A DNA stretch of 64,000 nucleotides from assembly GCA_002305545.1 (NCBI GenBank), contig DBRG01000014.1:1-64000 (forward strand), given 5' to 3'. The translations under genes and the position numbers were made by a program. Below, piece after piece: positions 25,766 through 35,691 of this stretch. Under the pieces are notes generated by a model, which saw nothing but the letters and a program-made list of their open reading frames with translations, had not been told where the DNA came from and searched no databases. Source of the stretch: Bacteroidales bacterium UBA1374. Its GTDB lineage: Bacteria > Bacteroidota > Bacteroidia > Bacteroidales > UBA932. The stretch's first letter is position 1, and each line of letters opens with the position of its first letter.

Positions 25766-26389
25766 ATGAAAAAGTTCGTTTTATCTCTAACGGTTTTATT
25801 TTCACTAAATTTCATGTACGCCCAGGACATCATGCTTCCAGCGCCCAGGAAAGATGGAGGAAAACCATTGATGGAAGTTTTAAGCAACAGGCGCAGTCTC
25901 CGTGAAATCTCTGATACTCCGCTTTCGGAACAGACATTGTCCGATCTTTTATGGGCAGCGGCCGGGGTAAACAGGCCGGACGGCAGACGTACGGCCCCTA
26001 CGGCAATGAACATGCAGGAGATTGACATTTATGTCTACACAGCCGAAGCCGTTTACCTGTACCTCCCGCAGGAGCATATACTCAAGCACCTGCTCACAGG
26101 GGATTTCAGGGCAGAGACCGTAAGACAGCCTTTTGCACAGCAGGCACCTGTTCTGCTGCTTTATGTAGCCAATTACGAAAGGATGAAAAGGCTGGATCAG
26201 CAAGGAAAAGATTTTTACGGGGCAACGGATACCGGTTTCATAAGCCAGAACGTGTACCTTTTCTGCGCACAGGAAGGCCTTAATACAGTAGTGCTGGGCA
26301 TGATAGACCGGGATGCGGCCAAAAACAGGCTCGGATTTGACGGAAAAGCACAGTTAGGGCAGCCTGTAGGGTATCTTAAACACCACTGA
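25766..26389 (+). CDS. Secreted nitroreductase-family (SagB/ThcOx-type) protein
   Basis: The FMN-dependent nitroreductase fold is indicated by the N-terminal NRRSLREISDTPLSEQ block (FMN phosphate site), LLWAAAGVNRPDGRRTAPTAMN near residues 68-90 and a C-terminal GMIDRDAAKNRLGF. The length (207) suits the SagB-like group. It begins with a clear signal peptide (FMYA-QD), so it acts in the periplasm, which is unusual for an FMN enzyme and implies cofactor loading before or after export. It lies 4 bases after ftcD and probably shares the hut transcript. The last 14 bases overlap the SDR gene on the other strand. The substrate is unknown. Confidence 0.85.
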   Translation: MKKFVLSLTVLFSLNFMYAQDIMLPAPRKDGGKPLMEVLSNRRSLREISDTPLSEQTLSDLLWAAAGVNRPDGRRTAPTAMNMQEIDIYVYTAEAVYLYLPQEHILKHLLTGDFRAETVRQPFAQQAPVLLLYVANYERMKRLDQQGKDFYGATDTGFISQNVYLFCAQEGLNTVVLGMIDRDAAKNRLGFDGKAQLGQPVGYLKHH

Positions 26390-27191
26390 ACGAGCTGAAT
26401 CCCCCGTCGATAGGCAGTACAATCCCGGTAATGAAACTGGCGGCGTCTGAGCAGAGGAACTGAACGGCGCCGTTCAATTCTGTAATATCACCAAAGCGTT
26501 TCATGGGTGTTCTTGCCAGAACCTTCCGGCTCCGGTCAGTAAGGCTGCCGTCCGGGTTGAGCAGTACAGCCCTGTTCTGGTCTCCTATGAAAAATCCGGG
26601 AGCTATGGCATTTACGCGAATTTTTTCACCAAACCTGAGCGCCATTTCCATAGCCATCCATTGGGTGAAACTGATGATGCCCGTCTTGGCTGCCGAATAC
26701 CCCGGGACCCTTGTAATGGCTGAATAGGCAGCCATGGAAGATATGTTTATGATGGATCCCGCTCCCTTGTCGGCCATGACTCTGCCCATAGCCAGGGAAG
26801 GGTAAACTGTCCCGTTCAGGTTCAGATCGGTCACTTTCTTCCAGTCCTCAATTTTCATGTCAAAAACACTCTGGTCTTCACGTAAAGTAGCCCCGGGCAA
26901 GTTGCCCCCCGCCACATTTATCAGGATATCTATGGTGCCCCAGAGGTCTGTGACCTGTTGAGCAGTCTTCTGAAGTCCTTCATAATCCAGCACGTCACTT
27001 ACAAACCCTGCTGCCTGGCCCCCCTTTGACCGTAGAATCTCAACGACCGAATCCAGTTGCTCTTCCCGGATATCCAGGGCGGCTACACGGGCACCCTGTG
27101 CCACAAAATGCCTGGCAAGGCTTCCTCCAAGAACGCCTCCTGCTCCTGTTATGACTGCGACTTTGTCCTTTACACTGTAATTTGTTCTCAT
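26376..27191 (-). CDS. SDR-family oxidoreductase, probable D-mannonate oxidoreductase (fructuronate reductase)
   Basis: This is a classical short-chain dehydrogenase with the NAD(P) site GAGGVLGG (residues 16-23), NVAGG, the catalytic Ser in NISSMAAYS, Y165-x3-K169 and IAPGF. It follows the mannonate dehydratase gene by 10 bases on the same strand. In many Bacteroidota this SDR replaces UxuB, interconverting D-fructuronate and D-mannonate in glucuronate breakdown. The assignment rests mainly on that neighbourhood. The 3' end overlaps the nitroreductase gene by 14 bases. Confidence 0.85.
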   Translation of the reverse strand: MRTNYSVKDKVAVITGAGGVLGGSLARHFVAQGARVAALDIREEQLDSVVEILRSKGGQAAGFVSDVLDYEGLQKTAQQVTDLWGTIDILINVAGGNLPGATLREDQSVFDMKIEDWKKVTDLNLNGTVYPSLAMGRVMADKGAGSIINISSMAAYSAITRVPGYSAAKTGIISFTQWMAMEMALRFGEKIRVNAIAPGFFIGDQNRAVLLNPDGSLTDRSRKVLARTPMKRFGDITELNGAVQFLCSDAASFITGIVLPIDGGFSSFSGV

Positions 27192-27201
27192 AATGACTTG
27201 G

Positions 27202-28407
27202 TTATTTTTGATCCAGATATTTAATGGCGGCCATCATACCTGAAAGTTCGGCCAGAGCTTTCATCCTGCCATAAAAAGAATATCCCGGATTGTATTGATT
27301 GTTTTCTATATCGGCGAGCATGAGAGGACCATGATCAGGCCGCATGGGCAGCCGCCAGTTCTTCCATCCTTCTTTTTTTCTTCTTTCCTGTTCTTTCAGA
27401 AATATCCGGATGACCTCTGCCAGGAGGCCCCTGCCGGAAAGATGATCCGTCTCGCCGAAATTCCTGTTTTCGCTTACCTCGGTGCTCCGCAGGTGTACGA
27501 AATGCGTCCTGGCGGCAAAACGCCTTGCCAGTTCGGGGACGTCGTTATGAATACCCGAGCTTAATGAGCCTGCACAGAAGGTAAGGCCGTTCACCGGACT
27601 GTCCACGGCAGAGAGCAGCCACTCCACATCTTCTTTACAGGTTACTATGCGCGGCAGTCCCAGAACCGGAAAAGGAGGATCATCCGGGTGGATGCACAGG
27701 TTAACACCCGATCTTTCGGCTACCGGAGCAACAGCAGACATAAATTGTCTGAAATTTTGCCTTAGCCGGGTTTTGTCCACTCCCTGGTAACGGGCAAGCA
27801 GTTTCTTGAACAAGGCAACCGGCTGCTTGTCTTTTTCAGTTATGTTCCCGCTCACAAAGCCCTGTGTTTTGACAATAATATTCTCCACAAGCACCCTCTT
27901 CTCTTCTTCGGTCATGGTCCTGTACAGCTGTTTGGCCTGCTCCCTGATTTCTTCCGGGTAATCGTTCCCGGCCCCTTCTCTTTTGAGTATATAAAGATCA
28001 AAACACGCAAACCGTGCATAGTCAAAATAGAGTGATTTTGTCCCATCCGGATTAGGCCTGTACAGGTCGGTCCGTATCCAGTCTATTACAGGCATGAAAT
28101 TGTAACATACCGTATGAATGCCTTCCATCCCCAGGTTTTCAAGGGAAAGTAAATAGTTCTTGAGGTGCCTGTCCCGCAAAGAACCGGCCAGTTTGATCTC
28201 CTCTGTAACCGGCAGGCTTTCCACCACAGACCACCTCAGGCCATGAGCTTCTATGAATTCCCGTCTTTTTCTGATTTCCTCCCTTGTCCAGATTTCCCCG
28301 TTAGGGATGTGATGCAGCGCAGTGACAATGCCCTCCACCCCTATCTGCCTCAGGGCTTTAAGGGATATAACATCGGACGGGCCAAACCACCGCCACGTTT
28401 TTTCCAT
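27202..28407 (-). CDS. uxuA: Mannonate dehydratase
   Basis: UxuA dehydrates D-mannonate to 2-keto-3-deoxygluconate in the cytosol. The family start (RWFGPSDVISLKALRQIGVEGIV) is intact. Metal and substrate residues appear in CIHPDDPP, FCAGSLSSG, HLRSTE and RPDHGP. At 401 residues it is full length. It starts 5 bases after the stop of the hybrid two-component sensor and is followed 10 bases later by the SDR. The three genes look like one transcript, which ties glucuronate catabolism to the xylan sensor. Confidence 0.95.
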   Translation of the reverse strand: MEKTWRWFGPSDVISLKALRQIGVEGIVTALHHIPNGEIWTREEIRKRREFIEAHGLRWSVVESLPVTEEIKLAGSLRDRHLKNYLLSLENLGMEGIHTVCYNFMPVIDWIRTDLYRPNPDGTKSLYFDYARFACFDLYILKREGAGNDYPEEIREQAKQLYRTMTEEEKRVLVENIIVKTQGFVSGNITEKDKQPVALFKKLLARYQGVDKTRLRQNFRQFMSAVAPVAERSGVNLCIHPDDPPFPVLGLPRIVTCKEDVEWLLSAVDSPVNGLTFCAGSLSSGIHNDVPELARRFAARTHFVHLRSTEVSENRNFGETDHLSGRGLLAEVIRIFLKEQERRKKEGWKNWRLPMRPDHGPLMLADIENNQYNPGYSFYGRMKALAELSGMMAAIKYLDQK

Positions 28408-28412
28408 ATTGC

Positions 28413-31400
28413 TTAAGTTAATTGTTCGTTTCCGTAGTCGCGGGGAGAAACCCCATAGTAATTCTTAAAGGCAGCCGAGAAATGGGACAGATTTGCAAAG
28501 CCTGTAGCATAGGCCACTTCTGAAACATTCATTTTCCTGCTGCTGATCAGTTCGGCTGCCCGTTTAAGGCGGACAGAGCGGATGTAATCGCTGGCCGTGA
28601 GCTGTGTCAGTTCTTTGAGTTTCCGGTGAAGGTGCACCCTGCTGATCCCTACAATACCGGCCAGTGTCTCAACGCGGAAGTTGTTGTCGGCCATCCGTTC
28701 CTGAATGGCCTTATTGATTTTTTCCATTAGTTGTTCATCGGGCGATCTGAGCCATTCCATATTATCTTCATTCCCTTCGGCAGCAGGCTGTGCAAGAAAG
28801 GTCCGGGTCCGTTCCCTGTTTTCCATAATGGACTGCAGGGTCGATACAAGCAGTTTGATATTAAATGGCTTGACTACATAAGCCTCGGCTCCGCTTTCGG
28901 TCCCCATCAGAACGTCTTCTTCTTTGGAACAGGCACTCACCAGGACAATGGGGATGTGATGCACATTGCTGTTGGCTTTTATTTTACGGCATAGTGTGAT
29001 CCCGTCCATATGCGGCATGATGATGTCAGCCAGCACCAGATCGGGTTTGCGGGTAAGAATGAATTTATGAGCTTCGGCCCCGTCGGAACAGGTCTCTACA
29101 TGGTAATAAGGTTCCAGCTCCTGCCTGAGGTATTTCCTGATTTCCGGATCGTCATCTACGATGAGCAACTGATATTTCGTCCTGGAACGCGGTTTTTTGT
29201 ATGTGTCTTCCGAAGCATCTTCCAGTTCCTGTTCTGCTTTCCTGTCCCTGGCAAAAGCATACAACTGGTCCTGAGGAACAAAGTGGGTGTCAATCTCTTC
29301 TTCCCTGAGGTGCTCTTTGCCCAGCGGGAAGGTCATGATAAAGGAAGTACCTATGCCGTCTTCATTGGCCTGCACCTCAATTTTTCCATGAAGCAATGTG
29401 ATCAGGGCTCTGGACAGGTGCAACCCGATTCCTGTTCCATAATTTTTCTTGATAAGTGGATTATCCGCCTGGTAGAAACGGTCGAATATTCTTTCTATCT
29501 GGGATTTCTCAATGCCGATACCTGTATCCCGGACAACGATCCTGACTTTTTGCCGGTCATCCACCAATTCGGCCTTTACCATGATTTGACCGCCGTCAGG
29601 GGTAAATTTGAAGGCGTTGGAGAAAAGGTTCATCAGGACCTTGTCAAAATTTTCTAGATCAAGCCAGATTTTCAATTGTGGCATATCATGTTCGAAACAG
29701 ACCGTCATATTCCTTTTTTCGGCCTGGTACCCGAATGTTTGTATGATATCATAGATAAAACCGATCAGGTCTGTTTCCCTGAATTTAAGCACCATCTGTC
29801 CCTTATCAATTTTGCGTATGTCCATCATCTGGTTAATCAGGCGCAGTATGCGCTGGGCATTTCGGTACATGAGCCGATAGGTATCCAGCCGCGAATCGGG
29901 TGACGGCTCCCTTATGAATTTTTCCAGGGGGTTCAGGATCAAGGTAATGGGGGTACGTACCTCGTGAGACATATTCATAAAGAACTGCAAACGGGCTTCG
30001 TTGATCTCCTCCACGCGCGCTTTCTGTTCCATTTCCTTTTTATGCCTGTTTTGCATCATAATGTAGGATGTGACAAGAAATACCAGTATCATGCCGCTGA
30101 CCAGGTAGCCGGCATACATCCACTGGCTCTGGTACCAGGGAGGCGATATCCCCAATCTTATTTCCCTGACCGGGCTGGTGTATTGATTTTCAACAGCACG
30201 TACCTGGAACCGGTATTGCCCCGGATTCAGGTTGGTAAAATGGATTATATTGCTCCCTTCAGGGGTTCGGATCCATTCATTGATGATGGGTTCCAGACGG
30301 TATTCGTAACGAATGTGTTCCGGGTGAAGGTATTTGAAACAGGTCACTTCAAATCCCACCATGTTGTCATCATAGGCGACATCCAGGATACCGTCTTTTA
30401 TGGTTGAAGAGCCGAAGGCAACCGGGTTGTTGAAGATCCGGTAATTGATCAGGTGTACTTGCAGGCTGGTGGCTTTTTCTTTAATATTTTCCGGATAAAA
30501 ACCTGTCACTCCGGCAATGTTGCCAAAAAACAGACAACCCCTGGAGGTTTTTGCCAATGAATTCCTGGAAAACTCATTTTCCTCTATGCCATCTGAATCT
30601 GTAAAAACGCTGAAATTTGTTTGCCCGGGTATTAAGCGGGCGATTCCCGAATGGGTGCTCATCCAGATATTGCCTTCAAAATCTGTCTGTAAACCGCAGA
30701 TAACATTGGAAGGGAGTCCGTCGGAAGTTCTGAAAGAGGTGAATTCACGGGTTGTTTTATCGTACCTTACCAGCCCGTCTATGGTTCCTGCCCAGATGCT
30801 TCCGTCAGTAGCCTCGGTTACCGTGTAAACAACAGAACTCAGAAAATTCTCCGCTTTATTGCTCACAGGGTCAATACAGGTAAGCCCCTTAAAGGTCCCT
30901 GCCCAAACCAGACCGAAACTATCTGTAAACAACGTGTTGATCCAGTTGTTGTTGATTTCATCGGGCACCGGGGTGCCATCAGAAAAGGAAAAAAAATGGT
31001 GCAGCAAAGCCCCTGAAGCGGGGTCCACCTGGTATATGCCGTTGCCCCAGGTTCCTATCCAGAGCGTTTTGTCCTTTCCCTCCACAATGGCTCCCACGGC
31101 CAGGTTATATCCTTTTGTTCTGTAGCCCAGCAGGTCGTTCCTGTAGGTGAATTTCTTCGTTTTTACGTTAAGTACCCCAATGCCGTTAATGTACGATCCA
31201 ATCCAGAGATTCTGTCCGTTGTCCCTGCACAAACTCATAATTGTAGCTGGAAAAGGAGACCCCGGGTTGTCAGAAGGGGCAAGGTGCAGCAGGCGGTTCC
31301 CTTCCGGGTCCACCTGGTAGAGACCGTCACCATCTGTGCCCACCCACAAATTGTCCTTCTCATCGCATACCAGCGACATGACGCAGGCAGAACCGATATT

Positions 31401-32465
31401 GTTGTATCTGTAGGAACGGGATCCATAGTAGGTAAAACCCGAAGGATTGGAAGGGCTTACATATACGCCCCGCTGAAAAAGGCCCATCCACAGGTTGCCA
31501 TCACGGTCTTCCATAAGACAATGCACCTTTGTCCTGGAAAGGTCCATGAGTGTTGAATAGGAAGGGTAATCCACCACCTGTTGCAATTCCCTGTCATAAT
31601 ACTTCAGCCCTTTGCCGTCTGTTCCTACCAGGACCCTGTTGTTGGCATCGGCCAGGAGGGATTTAACGGGCAGGCTCCTGATCCCGTTATAATAAGGTAT
31701 ATGAATCAATGATTCCGTTACTGCATCATAGCGGAAAAGACCTTCGGACAGGGAGCCCAGGAAAACGTTACCCTGTTTGTCGGTACAGAAAGCGGGTACT
31801 TCTCCCGGTTTATCAAACTCACCGGGAAAGGGGATCTTTTGTATAATCCCGTTAATGTTGTTGTACCTCCAGACAGAGCCCTCGCGCACACTAAGCCACA
31901 GGTTCCCTTTTGGGTCTTCGTACAGTGTGGTAAGAAAATCACTGTCAAGGGAATCTGTCAGACGCCTGTAGAATCGTGTCCTGCCGCCACTTGTTCCGGG
32001 ACGAACAAAACAACCTTGCCCCGAGGTGGCAATCCACAGGTCCCCGTTACGTGTTTCCAGGATCTGCATGATGTGGGGAAATACCCTGGCATCGCCCACA
32101 AAAAGGGGGATTTCTTCAAAACTGTCTGAATAGGGCAGGTATCGCTGCAACCCGTTCAGGCAACCTACCCACAAAGTTCCTTCGCTGTCCTGATAGACAC
32201 AATGCACGTAGTTGTTTTTCAGAGAACTGCTGTCACCAGGGATATAATGGTATTTCCTGAGATTGTGACCGTCTATGCGATTCAGCCCGTTTTCGGTGGC
32301 GACCCATACAAAGCCTGTACTGTCCTGGAAAACCTGGTTTATAAGGCTGTTGGAAAGCTCATTTCCAGATGAATAAAACCGGCCGGCCTGGGCACAGGCT
32401 GTATCCTTTATGCCAGTGATACATACAGACAAAGTAACACAGGCGAAAAACAAACGGGTTTTCAT
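28413..32465 (-). CDS. Hybrid two-component system sensor/regulator (HTCS) of the xylan locus
   Basis: This one-piece sensor kinase and transcription factor has 1350 residues. After a signal/anchor peptide come about 14 propeller repeats (G-LWVGT-GLxxxD type) to residue ~720, a Y_Y_Y domain (~725-795) and a membrane helix (~800-822). The cytoplasmic part holds a histidine kinase with phospho-acceptor H834 in MSHEVRTP, an ATPase domain (DTGIGIEKSQ, GTGIGLHLSRAL), a receiver with D1147 (LADIIMP) and an AraC-type double helix-turn-helix at the C-terminus. Such proteins bind an oligosaccharide in the periplasm and activate their own PUL. It is divergent to susC with a 200-base gap. The kinase, receiver and HTH residues all appear intact. 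Confidence 0.95.
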   Translation of the reverse strand: MKTRLFFACVTLSVCITGIKDTACAQAGRFYSSGNELSNSLINQVFQDSTGFVWVATENGLNRIDGHNLRKYHYIPGDSSSLKNNYVHCVYQDSEGTLWVGCLNGLQRYLPYSDSFEEIPLFVGDARVFPHIMQILETRNGDLWIATSGQGCFVRPGTSGGRTRFYRRLTDSLDSDFLTTLYEDPKGNLWLSVREGSVWRYNNINGIIQKIPFPGEFDKPGEVPAFCTDKQGNVFLGSLSEGLFRYDAVTESLIHIPYYNGIRSLPVKSLLADANNRVLVGTDGKGLKYYDRELQQVVDYPSYSTLMDLSRTKVHCLMEDRDGNLWMGLFQRGVYVSPSNPSGFTYYGSRSYRYNNIGSACVMSLVCDEKDNLWVGTDGDGLYQVDPEGNRLLHLAPSDNPGSPFPATIMSLCRDNGQNLWIGSYINGIGVLNVKTKKFTYRNDLLGYRTKGYNLAVGAIVEGKDKTLWIGTWGNGIYQVDPASGALLHHFFSFSDGTPVPDEINNNWINTLFTDSFGLVWAGTFKGLTCIDPVSNKAENFLSSVVYTVTEATDGSIWAGTIDGLVRYDKTTREFTSFRTSDGLPSNVICGLQTDFEGNIWMSTHSGIARLIPGQTNFSVFTDSDGIEENEFSRNSLAKTSRGCLFFGNIAGVTGFYPENIKEKATSLQVHLINYRIFNNPVAFGSSTIKDGILDVAYDDNMVGFEVTCFKYLHPEHIRYEYRLEPIINEWIRTPEGSNIIHFTNLNPGQYRFQVRAVENQYTSPVREIRLGISPPWYQSQWMYAGYLVSGMILVFLVTSYIMMQNRHKKEMEQKARVEEINEARLQFFMNMSHEVRTPITLILNPLEKFIREPSPDSRLDTYRLMYRNAQRILRLINQMMDIRKIDKGQMVLKFRETDLIGFIYDIIQTFGYQAEKRNMTVCFEHDMPQLKIWLDLENFDKVLMNLFSNAFKFTPDGGQIMVKAELVDDRQKVRIVVRDTGIGIEKSQIERIFDRFYQADNPLIKKNYGTGIGLHLSRALITLLHGKIEVQANEDGIGTSFIMTFPLGKEHLREEEIDTHFVPQDQLYAFARDRKAEQELEDASEDTYKKPRSRTKYQLLIVDDDPEIRKYLRQELEPYYHVETCSDGAEAHKFILTRKPDLVLADIIMPHMDGITLCRKIKANSNVHHIPIVLVSACSKEEDVLMGTESGAEAYVVKPFNIKLLVSTLQSIMENRERTRTFLAQPAAEGNEDNMEWLRSPDEQLMEKINKAIQERMADNNFRVETLAGIVGISRVHLHRKLKELTQLTASDYIRSVRLKRAAELISSRKMNVSEVAYATGFANLSHFSAAFKNYYGVSPRDYGNEQLT

Positions 32466-32471
32466 TTGTTA

Positions 32472-32479
32472 CAAAAATA
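32472..32479 (-). promoter_or_regulatory. Possible -7 promoter box for the HTCS-uxuA-SDR unit
   Basis: The minus strand reads TATTTTTG (TAnnTTTG), 6 bases before the ATG at 32465. The region is A/T-rich, so a chance match is possible. The 200-base gap 32466-32665 must also hold the HTCS binding site upstream of susC, but no clear direct or inverted repeat stands out to me. Confidence 0.35.
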
Positions 32480-32615
32480 ACAAAAACAGCTTATAAAAAA
32501 GGTTGAAAACAAAATGTGTAACAAAATAGATAATTGTTGTAACATTTTCAAGAAACGCGTTACGTGGTGAACTTACTATGAAACAAGATTTAAAACAGTC
32601 TGCGATGGTAAGAAG

Positions 32616-32623
32616 TAACTTTG
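32616..32623 (+). promoter_or_regulatory. -7 promoter box for the xylan PUL operon
   Basis: TAACTTTG fits TAnnTTTG and ends 42 bases before the susC ATG. The HTCS activator would bind upstream of it. Confidence 0.6.
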
Positions 32624-32665
32624 AAATTAGTCTTTAACCTAAATACTTAATTAAATAAAATCATT

Positions 32666-35600
32666 ATGAGAAGAAAAACCATCCTATTTGCACTGATGAT
32701 GTGCCTTGCTTATACTTTGTGGGCACAGCCCCGCGAGGTGAGCGGGACAGTCAGTGATTCCAGGGGTCCGCTCATTGGGGTCAGCGTGAGGGTAATGGGT
32801 ACCAATACGGTATCTGTTACCGATGCTAACGGTGAGTTCCGGATTATGGCCACGGCGGAGGACCAGCTGGAGTTTTCGTATATCGGTTACCAGACCATTA
32901 TTGTAGAACCGGGTCAAAGGCGGATTCTTGACATCCGTATGGAAGAAGACTCTCTGATCCTGGAGGAAGTCGTAGTGGTGGGTTACGGGACCATGCGTAA
33001 AAGCGACGTTACCGGGGCCATCAGTTCCATAAGGGAGAATGAAATCAAGGAAGTGCCGGTGGCCAACATCAACCAGGCCCTCCAGGGACGACTGGCGGGA
33101 GTTCAGGTCAACCAGACCTCTACCAGGCCGGGTCAGACAGGACAGATCCGTATCCGGGGGGCGCGGTCGCTAAATGCCAGCAACGACCCACTGATTGTTG
33201 TCGACGGTATTCCCTTTGACGGCAGCATGAACGACCTGAACACAGGGGATATCACGGGCGTTGACGTATTGAAGGACGCTTCTGCGACAGCCATTTATGG
33301 AGCCCGCGGGGCCAACGGTGTCATTCTTATCACTACAGACCGGGGACAAGCCGGAAAACCCAGGATTTCCTATAACGGATTCGGGGGTGTCAAGGAAGTA
33401 GCCCGGAAATACCAGGTGTTTGATGCAGAAGAATTTATCAGGCTCAGACAAATTGCCGGAGCATTTACCAACATGCCCCAGGAAACTGCTTTTTATGAAT
33501 CCGGAGGAGAGACCAACTGGCAGGACCTGATGTACCAACAGGGCTATGTAACGCAACATGACCTGAATATTTCAGGGGGTACTGAAAATGCCATTTATTC
33601 TGCAGGAGGAGGGTATTACAGGGAAACAACCATACTTCCGGGACAGGATTTTTCACGTATCTCCCTGCGGGCCTCGGTCGAAACAAAACTCGGAAAGTAT
33701 ATCCGTGTGGGATTAAGTACGCAAAACGGTTATACTGTTACGAACGGTGAAAGCGCATCTTTCATGTACCAGCTCGTAACCCTGTCCCCCATTGCCCCGG
33801 CATACAACGAAGACGGAACTCCTGTAAAACAACCCGTTTATCCCAACGATAATTATTACAATCCCCTGCTGGTGCTCAATGAGAACAGCTGGGCCCAGCA
33901 GCGCATACGGTTCAACAGTTTCAACACATTGTTCGGAGAGATAAACTTTACACCCGATTTGCAATACCGTCTGAATGTTGGTTTAAACTACAGGCAGGAT
34001 AATTACGGGCACTTCTACGGATCCGACACACCCTTCAAGGACGGGGAAAGTTCAGAAGCCGTGGTTAGAAACGGGCTTGGGCTGGGATGGACTATGGAAC
34101 ACCTGCTTTATTACAACAAAACCTTTGCCGAGAAGCACAGGCTGAACCTCACAGGACTGTTCTCCATGCAGGAAAACACTTCGTTCCATTCTTATATGAA
34201 AGCATTGGACATGGTGGCCGATTATGTACAATACTATAACCTGGGTCTTTACAATGCCGATAAGGGATCCATTCAGATTCCCTCCAACAGCCAGGGATAT
34301 TACCGTACGGCCTTGATGTCGGGAATGTTCCGCTTGAATTACGGGTTTGACAACCGGTATATGCTAACGGCAACCATCCGTGCAGACGGCGCGTCGGTAC
34401 TTTCTGAAGGGCGCAAATTCCATTACTATCCTGCCGTATCGGTTGCCTGGAATATTGCCAACGAACCCTTCATGAAAAATATTGAAACCTTCTCCATGCT
34501 TAAGATCAGGGCAGGTTACGGCCAGACGGCCAATCAGTCCATCAATGCCTACAGCACGCTGGGAGGCCTGTCACAGAACAAGTACAACTTCGGGGATGCC
34601 TTTGCCTTTGGTTATTATGTTTCGACACTTGCCAACAGCGACCTGGGCTGGGAATACACCAATACATTTAATGTGGGCCTTGATTTTGGCCTCTTCACAG
34701 ACCGGATCACAGGAAGCATTGAATGGTACAGGCAGCACACTTACGACCTGCTGTTAAGCCAGTCCCTGCCTCCCACAAGCGGGGTTCCCGGTTCCATTAT
34801 GAAAAACGTGGGCGAAACACAGAATACGGGGATGGAATTCACCTTGTCCGGAAAGATTGTAGACAGACCGGGAACGGGATTCAACTGGACTGTTGATGCC
34901 AACGTTTTCTTTAACCGCAACAAGATCGTGGCACTCAACCAGGTTGAAAAAGATGAGGGAAACGGCTGGTTTGTGGGATATCCCATAGATGTAATCTACG
35001 ATTACAAGAAGGTTGGTATCTGGCAGATTAAGGAAGCAGACGAGGCAGCCACATTCGGGTCTAAGCCCGGAGAGGTAAAAATACTGGATTACAACCAGGA
35101 CGGGAAGATAACCACGGATGACCGCCATATCTACGGCACCTTTGAACCAAAGTTTGAAGGTGGCTTCACAAGCCGTATGAACTATAAGAATTTTGATTTG
35201 TCCATTGTAGGATTCTTCCGTGTCGGGGGCACCCTGGTCAGCACCATATACCAGGGCCAGAGTTATCTGAACATGCTGCAGGGGCGCAGGAACAATATCT
35301 GGGTGGATTACTGGACTCCAACCAATCCGACCAATGAGTATCCCATGCCCGACGCTACAGACCGTCCCTCACAGGGAACATACAACAGCGTTTTTGGTTA
35401 TTACGATGCATCTTTTCTGAAAATCAGGACAATTACCCTGGGCTATACCCTCCCGGCTTCCTGGCTCAGGAAGATGAATGCTTCACAGATCAGGATCTAT
35501 CTGACGGCGCAAAATCCTTTTACCCTGTTCTCTCCGTACCTCAAGGCAGGAGGAGTGGATCCCGAAGCTACCGGCACAGGACACCAGGGATTCGGATACT

Positions 35601-35689
35601 CCGGGCCCATTCAGTCACGTCAGCTGACTATAGGTCTTAATACGCCGCCTACCCGCAATTTTTTGATTGGACTTAATATCGGATTTTAA
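32666..35689 (+). CDS. susC: SusC-type TonB-dependent transporter for xylo-oligosaccharides
   Basis: The signal peptide is residues 1-21 (LWA-QP). A carboxypeptidase-like beta-sandwich (about 24-95), the SusC box (VVVVGYGTMRKSDVTG) and the plug (IRIRGARSLNASNDPLIVVDG) lead into a barrel that ends in FLIGLNIGF. The length of 1007 is typical. Imports glucuronoxylan fragments across the outer membrane with the SusD encoded 2 bases later. The substrate is inferred from the downstream GH10, GH3, esterase and alpha-glucuronidase genes. It is the first gene of the operon and divergent to its sensor. Confidence 0.95.
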   Translation: MRRKTILFALMMCLAYTLWAQPREVSGTVSDSRGPLIGVSVRVMGTNTVSVTDANGEFRIMATAEDQLEFSYIGYQTIIVEPGQRRILDIRMEEDSLILEEVVVVGYGTMRKSDVTGAISSIRENEIKEVPVANINQALQGRLAGVQVNQTSTRPGQTGQIRIRGARSLNASNDPLIVVDGIPFDGSMNDLNTGDITGVDVLKDASATAIYGARGANGVILITTDRGQAGKPRISYNGFGGVKEVARKYQVFDAEEFIRLRQIAGAFTNMPQETAFYESGGETNWQDLMYQQGYVTQHDLNISGGTENAIYSAGGGYYRETTILPGQDFSRISLRASVETKLGKYIRVGLSTQNGYTVTNGESASFMYQLVTLSPIAPAYNEDGTPVKQPVYPNDNYYNPLLVLNENSWAQQRIRFNSFNTLFGEINFTPDLQYRLNVGLNYRQDNYGHFYGSDTPFKDGESSEAVVRNGLGLGWTMEHLLYYNKTFAEKHRLNLTGLFSMQENTSFHSYMKALDMVADYVQYYNLGLYNADKGSIQIPSNSQGYYRTALMSGMFRLNYGFDNRYMLTATIRADGASVLSEGRKFHYYPAVSVAWNIANEPFMKNIETFSMLKIRAGYGQTANQSINAYSTLGGLSQNKYNFGDAFAFGYYVSTLANSDLGWEYTNTFNVGLDFGLFTDRITGSIEWYRQHTYDLLLSQSLPPTSGVPGSIMKNVGETQNTGMEFTLSGKIVDRPGTGFNWTVDANVFFNRNKIVALNQVEKDEGNGWFVGYPIDVIYDYKKVGIWQIKEADEAATFGSKPGEVKILDYNQDGKITTDDRHIYGTFEPKFEGGFTSRMNYKNFDLSIVGFFRVGGTLVSTIYQGQSYLNMLQGRRNNIWVDYWTPTNPTNEYPMPDATDRPSQGTYNSVFGYYDASFLKIRTITLGYTLPASWLRKMNASQIRIYLTAQNPFTLFSPYLKAGGVDPEATGTGHQGFGYSGPIQSRQLTIGLNTPPTRNFLIGLNIGF

Positions 35690-35691
35690 CC

